Shown here piece by piece: positions 1 through 6,486 of a DNA stretch of 6,563 nt. The position numbers and the translations under genes were made by a program. The DNA comes from Ruixingdingia sedimenti (GTDB lineage: Bacteria > Pseudomonadota > Alphaproteobacteria > Rhodobacterales > Rhodobacteraceae), in NCBI RefSeq assembly GCF_031432425.1, contig NZ_JAVKPH010000076.1:1-6563 (forward strand), given 5' to 3'. The notes under the pieces are model-generated. The model did no database searches. It was given only the letters and a program-made list of their open reading frames with translations, and was not told where the DNA came from. The stretch's first letter is position 1, and every line of letters begins with the position of its first letter.

Positions 1-74
1 ACGCTGGTCTCCATTGCAGATACCAGCTTGAATCACGATCACCGCGCCCGGTGAATCCCTTTTGTCAACACGCC
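1..74 (-). mobile_element. Terminal fragment of an insertion sequence, probably IS5 family
   Basis: Read on the minus strand, an open gene is abruptly replaced after a CTAG (75-78) by GGCGTGTTGACAAAAGG, which looks like the terminal inverted repeat of an IS. It is followed by about 50 bases of non-coding leader ending in GGAG close to the window edge, which could be the ribosome-binding site of a transposase starting just outside. CTAG or YTAR is a known target of IS5-family elements, and one copy would be expected on each side. Only one end is visible, so neither the family nor the target duplication can be proven. The element would read leftwards, off the window. The IS call rests on the abrupt break in the neighbouring gene plus the form of the terminus; the IS5 assignment is an inference. 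Confidence 0.5.
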
Positions 75-252
75 CTAGGCCTGTGTGTAGCCCATGATCC
101 TGTTGAGAGGGCGACCGCCACAGCATGAAGGGGTCAAGGTAAAGGGGAATGTCCTCGTCAAGAAAAGGAATCGCGAAGTCGAGATCGACCTGTGCGGCGT
201 GAATCCCATGATAATCTGTAAGACGAGGACGAATAAGCAACGTGGCCGCCAT
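75..252 (-). pseudogene. 5' fragment of an uncharacterised conserved protein, cut by an IS
   Basis: The frame opens with ATG at 252, the first ATG after an in-frame TAA seven codons upstream. It encodes about 59 residues before reaching the CTAG insertion point. The peptide has a globular, conserved look: DLDFAIPFLDEDIPLY is followed by a DPF-x-LWRSPSQQD motif. I recall similar starts (an acidic 'LDEDIPLYxDPFxLWxSPSQQD' block) in proteins annotated only as hypothetical, but cannot name a family. After codon 59 the frame stays open into the IS terminus as meaningless sequence. The missing remainder should lie beyond the IS, to the left. The ribosome-binding site is weak (AAGAAAG, about 12 bases upstream). 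Base composition is lower in G+C than in the Fic and AIPR genes. It follows the Fic gene on the same strand after 179 bp, so the two may have been neighbours in one defence cluster. Confidence 0.6.
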
Positions 253-431
253 ATGCTGGGGAAGCTTTCTTTATCGATACCAAATATTGTGCGCCGTTGG
301 CAACTGGAAGCAACCGCTGCGTCGTGTTCGAGTGGCCGCTCTTTTGGAGTTTCCTCCCTGCGATGACCGTCCGCAAAGGGCCGGTCCGCACCCAGCAGGC
401 CTGTCCCGCGCACCTCCCTCTTCAACAACCC
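253..431. other. Intergenic gap between the Fic gene and the broken left gene
   Basis: I can support no gene in these 179 bases. On the minus strand there is a weak promoter-like pair upstream of the broken gene (TTGCCA with TATCGA 18 bases on). At 286-298 there is a 13-base site, ATTGTGCGCCGTT, that resembles the palindrome in front of the Fic gene. Small inverted repeats (for example GACCG/CGGTC) have no T tract and are not convincing as terminators of the Fic transcript. Confidence 0.4.
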
Positions 432-1781
432 TCATCCGGACCTATTCCGCCTCCACGCTTCGAACTGACTACGCCTGATCCCGAAGCGGAGCGCATTACC
501 CTCGTGCAGGTTCGCAACCTCGGCATCGACGATTGCCTGGAGCTGCACCAGAGTTTTCGGATCGGTCCCGGCGGCGAGATAATCAGCGATGCTGGCCGCG
601 CCCTCCACCACGATGTCGCGCACCATGGCCCGGATTTCTTCCCGGTAGCGCAGCCGCAGCGGGTCCGGTTCGGGGAGCGATTTCACCAGCGCCGCGTAGC
701 GCTGGCAGGAGCGTTCGTAGGCGGCAAGGTAGACATCCGCCAGCAGTTCGGTCCGGTTGAACTCGTAGATGCCTTGCGTACCCCGGAAATAGGTTTCCTC
801 CGGCATGTCGATGAACGACAGCGGCGAGAGGTTGTGCTTGATCAGCGGGATGTTGGCGCCCAGCCGCGAGACGCGCTTGTTCACGTCCTCGAAGGGCTGG
901 AGATAGGGGATGTGGACCATCAGGAAGAACGAGGTCTCGAACGGGTCCGTGATCCGGCCTGCCTTGTCGAGGATCGTCCTGAAGTTGTCCTCGATCCGCT
1001 GCGGGATGGCGAGAGGGGTGTAGACGCTGCCGCCGATGTCCACCGGGCGGCGGCGCAGGCGGCCGGAGGCCGAGGGATCCGCCATCAGGTTCTCCGACAG
1101 CAGCGCGTGCAGGTTCAGGAAGGTATAACTGTCGTAGCCGATCTCCTCGGGCGCCTCGGCGATCAGCTCGATGGCGGCCTTGTGGTTCAGGATCATCTGG
1201 GCGTCGAGCAGATCCTTGCCCTCGGCCGTCTTGCCGAAGCGGATCAGGTTCTCGGTGTCGAGACGGCTGTAGGTGTTGCCCTCCAACTTCGACGAGGCCC
1301 AGGACAGGTCGATCATCAGCCTGCCGATCACGTCGCGCAGATGGGTGCCGGCGGGGCGATTGTCGGCGCCGGTGCGGCCCATGTCGTGCAACTGGCTGCG
1401 CAAGGCCTCGGGCAGATAGAAGGTCTGGTTGGGGCTGTAGATGTCGAGGAAGTCCTGGTTGTAAGTGACCGGCCGCCTGGCGATCACCGGCTGCGCCACC
1501 AGGCCCAGCACCTCACGGCCGGCGGGCGACAAGACGATCCCCATGGTGTCGGGCCTGGTAGCGAACTCGGCCAGCCGATAGGTCACCGCGACACTCCGGC
1601 CCGCCCTGATGATGCGCCCCTCGGCTTCCAGAAGGCCAAGATGACGCTGCAAGGTCCGGCGGCTGACCGTCAGACCCTGCCCGGCGACAAGCTCCTCGAT
1701 CCGGCCGATCGGCATGGGTGTCAGATCGCCGGGCAGCGCGGCGAGGAGAGCTGTGCGGATGTTATGGTCCGAAACGGCCAT
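432..1781 (-). CDS. Fic-fold protein with N-terminal winged helix and degenerate Fic motif
   Basis: This is a 449-residue protein. Residues 20-70 form a winged helix-turn-helix (SRRTLQRHLGLLEAEGRI followed by a wing), suggesting DNA binding. Residues 163-168 (SSKLEG) fit the Fic inhibitory-helix motif [S/T]xxxE[G/N]. The Fic core lies at about 215-360, and its signature at 295-306 reads QPFEDVNKRVSR. Compared with canonical HxFx(D/E)GNxRxxR, the catalytic His is Gln and the first Gly is Val, while Phe, Asp, Asn, Lys and both Arg remain. Active Fic enzymes transfer AMP or another nucleotide to a hydroxyl side chain; with His absent, classical AMPylation is doubtful. The role may be regulatory, or a variant chemistry. 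A His at 290 is nearby but out of register. The start at 1781 is chosen because AGAGGAG lies six bases upstream; an ATG 25 codons earlier has no such site and would overlap the repeats and candidate promoter. The gene stands alone 254 bp after the AIPR gene, with its own promoter region. Confidence 0.88.
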   Translation of the reverse strand: MAVSDHNIRTALLAALPGDLTPMPIGRIEELVAGQGLTVSRRTLQRHLGLLEAEGRIIRAGRSVAVTYRLAEFATRPDTMGIVLSPAGREVLGLVAQPVIARRPVTYNQDFLDIYSPNQTFYLPEALRSQLHDMGRTGADNRPAGTHLRDVIGRLMIDLSWASSKLEGNTYSRLDTENLIRFGKTAEGKDLLDAQMILNHKAAIELIAEAPEEIGYDSYTFLNLHALLSENLMADPSASGRLRRRPVDIGGSVYTPLAIPQRIEDNFRTILDKAGRITDPFETSFFLMVHIPYLQPFEDVNKRVSRLGANIPLIKHNLSPLSFIDMPEETYFRGTQGIYEFNRTELLADVYLAAYERSCQRYAALVKSLPEPDPLRLRYREEIRAMVRDIVVEGAASIADYLAAGTDPKTLVQLQAIVDAEVANLHEGNALRFGIRRSQFEAWRRNRSG

Positions 1782-1787
1782 CGGGCA

Positions 1788-1794
1788 CTCCTCT
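1788..1794 (-). promoter_or_regulatory. Ribosome-binding site of the Fic gene
   Basis: AGAGGAG on the minus strand sits six bases before the ATG at 1781. It is the strongest Shine-Dalgarno match in the window and decides the start in favour of 1781 over the in-frame ATG at 1856. Confidence 0.8.
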
Positions 1795-1816
1795 GCTGCC
1801 GCACCCCTGACGCGGA

Positions 1817-1852
1817 ATTGTCGCACAATATGTCGTTCTTTTTGTCGCGCAA
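1817..1852. repeat. Three 12-bp tandem repeats, candidate operator of the Fic gene
   Basis: On the plus strand three consecutive 12-base units (1817-1828, 1829-1840, 1841-1852) share TGTCG at the same phase: ATTGTCGCACAA, TATGTCGTTCTT, TTTGTCGCGCAA. The first, with one more base, is also an inverted repeat (ATTGT-CGC-ACAAT, 1817-1829), and the third matches it at 11 of 13 positions. Spacing of 12 bp is close to one helical turn, as expected for cooperative protein binding. The block overlaps the candidate -10 and -35 of the Fic gene, whose product carries a winged helix. Autorepression is therefore a natural inference, not shown directly. Confidence 0.55.
1825..1852 (-). promoter_or_regulatory. 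Candidate promoter of the Fic gene
   Basis: On the minus strand TTGCGC (1852-1847) is followed after 16 bases by TATTGT (1830-1825), a moderate sigma-70-type pair (four of six matches in the -10 box). Transcription would start near 1818, giving a leader of about 37 bases that contains the strong ribosome-binding site. The -35 and -10 boxes fall in the third and first tandem repeats, so a bound repressor would occlude polymerase. The match is modest and untested. Confidence 0.35.
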
Positions 1853-1978
1853 TCAACGAGCAGCGTCAAGGGTGCTCCGCAAAGAGCTTGATGGCCTGCC
1901 GGTCACCGTCTCGAATGCCTGATCGCGGGGCCACGCTCCACCGCTACTCCCCCACCGATACCATGGTTTGGCGCGGCT

Positions 1979-2007
1979 CTCGGGCACGGATCAGGGGCCA
2001 GCCCGAG
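1979..2007 (-). terminator. Inverted repeat after the AIPR gene, possible weak terminator
   Basis: CTCGGGC (1979-1985) and GCCCGAG (2001-2007) form a perfect 7-bp stem with a 15-base loop, about 28 bases after the AIPR stop codon. It is the best hairpin in the 254-bp gap and is placed where the operon transcript should end. No T tract follows on the minus strand, so it would not be a standard intrinsic terminator; it could be an RNA-stabilising hairpin or chance. Otherwise the 1854-2035 gap holds no gene I can support. Confidence 0.25.
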
Positions 2008-2035
2008 GCGTATGAACATACCGCGCCGAAACATA

Positions 2036-3838
2036 TCAGCCACCAAGTTCCGGAACATCGTTCTCCGGAGTCCGATAGTTGCCCGCCCTGACCCTGGGCC
2101 AGACTTCGGGGCGCTTCGCCACCTCGGAGATCTGCCGGCCCGGAGCGACCTGATCAAATATCCGGTTCACTTCGACCGCCCAGTCGTAAAGCAGCGCCTG
2201 GAACGCGGGGGACAGGCGCTGGCGTTGCCAGATCTGTTCGAAGTCGATGCGGTCGCCCAACCGTTCCGCCACCACCGAGATGGTATAGGCGGCGATATTG
2301 GCATAGCCCTGCCGGAACGTGATCTTCGCATCCTTGCCCTTGATCATGCTCTCGATGGCCTTGAAGGCGATGACCTTGGCGATCATCGTCCGATACCATT
2401 TCGCGTCCAGCGGATCGGGCACGATGGCAGAATCCTCGTCCAGCGCCTCCATGAATTTCATGAAGTTCTTCTCGCCCCCGAGCGCGACCTGTGCAGGCCT
2501 CGACCGCCAGGATTCATGATATTTGGCGATGTCGTTCTTGGAGAGCTTGCGTCTGGATGGAACGGCATCCACCAGCTTCTTCCTTTGCGCCGGCGTCGTG
2601 CCGTCGCGCAGCAGCATGACCTGATAGGCCCCGGCCGCCCGCTCGTAGAACCAGCAACCGACGCCATCCGGGCACCAGGTCTCGTTCGCGAGCTTTTCGA
2701 ACTGCCGGTGGAAGGGGCGGTTGGCCGAAAGATCGGATTCCTTCACCGCGTTCTGCTTGTTGGCAAATCGGGAGATCTTCCTGATCAGTTCTTCCCGGCC
2801 GTCGTCGTCATTCCCCTTCAGGATGATGATCTTTGCGGGCACCATGACATTGCCGAGATCCAGTGCCTTGTTTTCGCGCGCCGCGAAATAGATCGACGAT
2901 GTGGTCTGGCCACCGTTCACGATCTGGACGCCCTTGAGAAACGAAAGCCCGATGCTGCCATCCTCGCTACGCCCGAAGGCGGCTTCGTCACAGACCAGAA
3001 CGAGGCCGTTGTTGAACGCCATGAAATGTTCGGGTTCCTTCGCCAGGGTCTCGGCGATGCCCTTGTTCACCTTGCCCCTAGCCCCAAGGAAGGTTCTCAC
3101 GTTCGCCTCGAGCAGACGGCTGCCGAAACGTTCGTAGAGCCGGCGGATCACCTGACCCGGCACCGCCGTCAGAGCATATTCGTAGTCGGCATCGGGATCG
3201 GGGACGTGAACGCAGGGGAGCGGGCGACCGAGCGTCTGCTCGAAGCTGATCGCGACCTCTTCCCGGGGTTTGCCAGCGGTGTGACGGTAAAGGCGCTCGA
3301 TGTCCATCGCTTCGATGGCCACGATGCGGCCATGCACCTCCTTGGTGGAAAAGTGCTTCATCTTCGTCCGACCGTCGGTGATGACGAACACCCGGAGCTG
3401 GTCCAGATCGGACCAGTTGGCGGTGATCAAGGAAATCAGACCGTGGATGTCATGCGTGGGGTCAACCTTGTCGATCAGCTTTCCGCCAGCGGCATGGAAC
3501 AGGAAAGCCACGCCCTGCTTTGCGGTGTCGGCGGCGGCGGAGTCCGGCAAGGCGGTGATTTCCTCGCTGCCGAAATAATGGGTGACGAAGAGGTCGAGTC
3601 TCGTCTCATCCGACGAAAGGGCATGGCCCGTGATGCGCAGGCGGCTGTTGCCGACCTTTCCGGCCCAGTGGCAGATCGTGGCGGGTTCGCAAATGCCGGC
3701 ATTGGCGACATGCTCCATCACCAGTTCGGCGAAGACCAGCTCCTCCGAGGGGAAAGGCCCTTCGTTGGCCTGCACGCGCTCGGCGATGGTGGTCTGGACC
3801 AGGGCGCGGAAACCGTGGTGGAAATCTTCAAGGCTCAT
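2036..3838 (-). CDS. AIPR-family (abortive phage resistance) protein
   Basis: The 600-residue product has the core pattern of the AIPR family: NVRTFLG at 246-252, VNKGI at 257-261, FNNGL at 275-279, VQIVNGGQTTSSI at 304-316 and ANKQNAVKESDL at 359-370. The N-terminal third contains RLDLFVTHYFG (80-90) and a later FLFHAAGGK, which may form a nuclease-like or scaffold domain; that is an inference. Family members occur in phage-resistance loci and next to modification-type systems, but the biochemical activity is not firmly known. The length is normal, and no frameshift or missing block is visible, so the gene looks intact. Its ATG overlaps the stop of the upstream PD-(D/E)XK gene by four bases (ATGA), implying translational coupling. 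With that gene and Z1 it forms the tail of a known defence-type gene trio. Confidence 0.9.
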   Translation of the reverse strand: MSLEDFHHGFRALVQTTIAERVQANEGPFPSEELVFAELVMEHVANAGICEPATICHWAGKVGNSRLRITGHALSSDETRLDLFVTHYFGSEEITALPDSAAADTAKQGVAFLFHAAGGKLIDKVDPTHDIHGLISLITANWSDLDQLRVFVITDGRTKMKHFSTKEVHGRIVAIEAMDIERLYRHTAGKPREEVAISFEQTLGRPLPCVHVPDPDADYEYALTAVPGQVIRRLYERFGSRLLEANVRTFLGARGKVNKGIAETLAKEPEHFMAFNNGLVLVCDEAAFGRSEDGSIGLSFLKGVQIVNGGQTTSSIYFAARENKALDLGNVMVPAKIIILKGNDDDGREELIRKISRFANKQNAVKESDLSANRPFHRQFEKLANETWCPDGVGCWFYERAAGAYQVMLLRDGTTPAQRKKLVDAVPSRRKLSKNDIAKYHESWRSRPAQVALGGEKNFMKFMEALDEDSAIVPDPLDAKWYRTMIAKVIAFKAIESMIKGKDAKITFRQGYANIAAYTISVVAERLGDRIDFEQIWQRQRLSPAFQALLYDWAVEVNRIFDQVAPGRQISEVAKRPEVWPRVRAGNYRTPENDVPELGG

Positions 3839-4842
3839 GGATCGATCCCGAGTTCGGAGAGGGCATCGTCAAGCGGAAGCGCGGGTTGCTCCAGCGCGTC
3901 GACGTCCAGGGTATAGACCACCTTGCGAACCTGTTGCGGAACGGCCTGACGACGAAGACAGGGGAAGTGCGCATCGACGAGGAAGGCCCGCGCGTCCAGA
4001 AGGCTCAGCTTGCGGCGGTAGTGTTCGGCATGGTCGTCATCATAGCCCGACAGCAGCAGCAGCGCCTCGAACACCCGCGACAAACCGGCTTCGGCCATAC
4101 GCTCGCGCAGGTGCGCAACCATGCCGACAAGATCGGTGCCATCATCCGCGACATCGAACCGGAGAGCAGCCAGGAAAAGGGGGGTGCGGTCCGCGTCAAG
4201 CTGTTCGAGGCTGTTGATCCGCGCAAGGAACGTTCGACCGGCAAGTGAGCTTTTCACCTCCACCGCGCCTGCACCGATCAGGAAGTCCTGCGCAGCGTGC
4301 AGCGGACCCTGCCAGCAGTCTACCGCCGCGGCGCCCAGCCTTGTCTGCATCAGGCGGTCGAGAAGCCAGAGCTCTCCCATGAGGCCGAGCTGCCTTTCGG
4401 ACGAGAGCGGCCTCCGTTTGCGGGACATGAACGTCTGCCAGTCCGCAACCCTGCCGATGAATGCGTCCGCCAGATCCCGCGGATTCCTGGTGTCGGTGGC
4501 TTCGAGGCACCGGAGCACGTCCGCCGCCATCACGGTGAAGATGTCGAGCGAACCCTCGAGGCGCCGGACAAGGGAAATTGCCATGCGATCACGGAACATC
4601 GCCTCCTCGCGGAGAAGCACCACATCGAACCCCCTGCCGTCGGGAAGTCCGCCCGGCCCGGCCGACATGGTGCGCGGGAAGCTGACGATCAGGGCTTCAC
4701 GCCCGCCCGGAAAGCGGCAGCCGACCTCGATCGAGACCGGACCGATGTCGGCCAGATGCACGAATTGCCAATCCTCCCCGCCCTCCTGCCGCGTCAGCAC
4801 GCGCCACGAGCGAAGGATGCCCTCTTCAGTCCACCCAGTCAT
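3835..4842 (-). CDS. PD-(D/E)XK motif protein (DUF4420-like putative nuclease)
   Basis: This is a 335-residue protein. The middle carries the family hallmark GLMGELWLLDRL (153-164), then a W-x-GP pair (178-180), QDF (185-187) and AVEVKSS (193-199). E157, D186, E195 and K197 fit a PD-(D/E)XK metal-dependent nuclease active site, so DNA cleavage is the likely role, probably as the cutting subunit of the Z1/AIPR system. Many relatives, as I recall them, have HDF where this one has QDF. A conserved I-x-SLEQL follows (209-215). The gene is full length for the family. It starts inside the end of the Z1 gene (17-bp overlap, with a G-rich ribosome-binding stretch just upstream) and ends in a four-base overlap with the AIPR start, so all three were made from one transcript. 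No frame damage is visible. Confidence 0.87.
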   Translation of the reverse strand: MTGWTEEGILRSWRVLTRQEGGEDWQFVHLADIGPVSIEVGCRFPGGREALIVSFPRTMSAGPGGLPDGRGFDVVLLREEAMFRDRMAISLVRRLEGSLDIFTVMAADVLRCLEATDTRNPRDLADAFIGRVADWQTFMSRKRRPLSSERQLGLMGELWLLDRLMQTRLGAAAVDCWQGPLHAAQDFLIGAGAVEVKSSLAGRTFLARINSLEQLDADRTPLFLAALRFDVADDGTDLVGMVAHLRERMAEAGLSRVFEALLLLSGYDDDHAEHYRRKLSLLDARAFLVDAHFPCLRRQAVPQQVRKVVYTLDVDALEQPALPLDDALSELGIDP

Positions 4843-6265
4843 TCATCGCCCCCCACAACACGCTGTTCGCCATGTAGTCGGCATTGCTGACCCTGCGCTC
4901 GGATGGGCTGCCGGGAAAACTGATCGCCCAGGCGAGGATGGGCGGGCCATCCTCCAGCTCTTCGATATCGCTCGCCTGTGGATTGAGAAGATAGAGCATC
5001 AGCAGACCGCGATCCCTGCGCGGCGCCACACCCGTTTCCGGATCGCCAAAACCCAGGATCTTGCGGATGGCGGTGCCACGGGGATCGTCCGGCGGTTCGG
5101 CCCCTTGATCGCGGTCCTTGTCACCCCGCCAGGTCTTGCGGGTCAGGTTAAGGGCGGCGGTCCATTCCGCCTCTGTCAGGTCGATCGCCTGATCCCGCGA
5201 GGAAATCAGGGTCTTGATGGAATACCGATCAACGGGCTCGGACTGGACGGCGCGGCGCTGCATCATGTTGACGCTGACGCCACCAATTTCGACCACGGGA
5301 TCCGAGGCCCCGATCAGGGCCACGGTCCAGTTCGTCAACTCGCCATCCTTGTTCATTTCGTCGATGAAATCCGCGATCAACGGGCTGACGACTCTGAAGC
5401 TCGCGCCGTGCGTGCGGTAGCTGCGGAGGAAGGCCGTGACCTGGGCCGCCGAAACGTCGCGCCAGAAATGACCTTTCCAGTTGGGGCTTGCCTTCGGCAG
5501 ATAGTGCTGTTGCTCCGGCCGCAACGATGGTCCGATCGCAGCAAGGAGCCGGTGGCCCGCATCGTAGTTCGCCTCCATGTCCTGCTTTCGCGGCAGGAAC
5601 ACGATGGTCTGCAGCAGGTCACCCGAGAAGGTCAGATGCATCGGGCGGGCATTGCGCATCTTCGTGCGCGACGTCACTGTCAGGACAGAGTGCGACCGCA
5701 CCCGCAGGCCGAACTGTTTTGGCGTGGCACCCGCTGCAACCATATTGTCGAATTCCTGCCGCAGCTCTTCCGCCGCGTCGGCAATATGGCCGAACCATTC
5801 GATCATCTCGTGCGTGGTATAGAGGCGGCAGCAGTCCAGATAGCCGTCCCGATACCCGAACCAGCGCCCCATCTGCATCAGTGTATCATACATCCGCGCC
5901 GTGCGCAGGAAGTAGCTGGCACATAGCCCCTCTAGCGTCAGTCCCCGCGCCAGCTTGTCGCCGCCGACCGCGATCACCTTGAGCCCAGTCGCCTCGTTGT
6001 CGGCATAGTCCAAGGCGTCCTTGGCAGAACCGTTGATCTCGCGCACCTTGATGTCGCTGATGACCTCGGGCAGCACCTCCCTCACCTGTTCCCATGCGAA
6101 ATCAGCAAGATTTTCGTCGGGGATCAGTGCCTCGCGGATGCGCACCATCCCGGGCAGGAACCGCTGTTCATAGTCCTCGCGCATCATGCGCTCGGTTTCG
6201 GCCAGGTCGATTCCACGGGTGAATCGCCCTCTCAGGGTCCGGATATACTCGCCAACCTGCGGTCA
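4826..6265 (-). pseudogene. Z1-domain protein gene, 5'-truncated by an IS
   Basis: Only the C-terminal part survives. The frame is open from the IS junction: 25 conserved-looking codons (including EYIRTLRGRF) precede the first ATG at 6187, and the stop is at 4826, giving about 478 residues against roughly 900 in full-length relatives. Counting from that ATG, the Z1 core is clear: VIAVGGDKLARGLTLEG (71-87), SYFLRT (91-96), YDTLMQMGRWFGYRDGY (100-116), which resembles the last motifs of SF2 helicases. The N-terminal helicase-like half with the Walker motifs is missing. The minus-strand frame meets a TGA at 6263-6265, at or near the outer IS5 end. A restart at 6187 might give a 453-residue stump, but it could not bind ATP as the full protein is expected to. 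The downstream overlap with the nuclease gene is intact, so the damage is confined to the 5' side. Confidence 0.87.
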
Positions 6266-6486
6266 GGACTCGTTCTCGCGTCATAGCCAGAACATGACGG
6301 TTGCAGCGAGGGCGACGGCGGAGAGGAAGACCTTTGGGCACCTGTCGTAGCGGGTTGCGACCCTGCGCCAGTCCTTCAGACGCCCGAACATGATCTCGAT
6401 CCTGTTGCGGCGTTTGTAGCGGCGCTTGTCGTGCTTGATGGGCTTGCCGCGCGACTTCCTGCCAGGGATGCAGGGTTTTATCCCCT
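6262..6486 (-). mobile_element. Remnant of an IS5-family insertion sequence (3' end)
   Basis: This stretch holds the last part of an IS5-type transposase gene plus about 19 bases to the outer end, where GGTCAGGACTCGTTCTCGCG is the probable terminal repeat. The outer boundary is uncertain by a few bases (6262-6267) because the other end lies outside the window or is lost. It has replaced or displaced the 5' half of the Z1 gene. Its inner side is broken at 6486/6487 by the IS3-type element. The element reads toward the Z1-nuclease-AIPR genes, so read-through transcription from it could drive them, although the IS5 promoter is now separated by the second IS. Confidence 0.75.
6281..6486 (-). pseudogene. 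IS5-family transposase, C-terminal fragment
   Basis: About 69 residues remain, beginning at GIKPCIPGRKSRGKPIKHDK and ending VALAATVMFWL. They contain the Y-(2)-R-(3)-E-(6)-K signature of DDE transposases (YKRRNRIEIMFGRLK), with the catalytic Glu of the triad, followed by DWRRVATRYDRCPK, typical of the IS5 (IS427-like) second reading frame. The two catalytic Asp residues lie upstream and are absent. Residues upstream of GIKP in the open frame come from the IS3-type element read backwards and are not transposase. The fragment cannot be active. Confidence 0.85.

Noticed and set aside
94..366. Plus-strand frame of 90 codons at the left edge
   Set aside because: It is antisense to the truncated gene and has no ribosome-binding site or recognisable motif.
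75..428. Minus-strand frame of 117 codons downstream of the Fic gene
   Set aside because: A different frame in the same stretch (start 252) encodes the conserved-looking peptide; this one is compositionally random.
1817..1852. Tandem repeats as a CRISPR array
   Set aside because: The units are 12 bp with no spacers and no cas genes nearby; an operator is the simpler reading.
1782..1856. Upstream ATG at 1856 as the Fic start
   Set aside because: It would lie inside or upstream of the candidate promoter and repeats and lacks a ribosome-binding site, whereas 1781 has AGAGGAG at ideal spacing.
297..1922. Long plus-strand open frame (541 codons) antisense to the Fic gene
   Set aside because: It is a GC-rich antisense shadow: its product is rich in Gly, Arg, Gln and Val with no recognisable motif, while the minus frame encodes a clear Fic-fold protein.
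1903..2157. Small minus-strand frame of 84 codons between the AIPR and Fic genes
   Set aside because: It overlaps the AIPR 3' end in another frame, has no ribosome-binding site and has an Arg/Gly-rich, motif-free product.
2012..3916. Long plus-strand open frame (634 codons) antisense to the AIPR gene
   Set aside because: It mirrors the AIPR codons exactly; the AIPR motifs on the minus strand are unmistakable and this frame has none.
4121..5926. Plus-strand open frame (601 codons) across the nuclease and Z1 genes
   Set aside because: It spans two real minus-strand genes; its low-complexity Arg/Ser/Pro-rich start is typical of a shadow frame.
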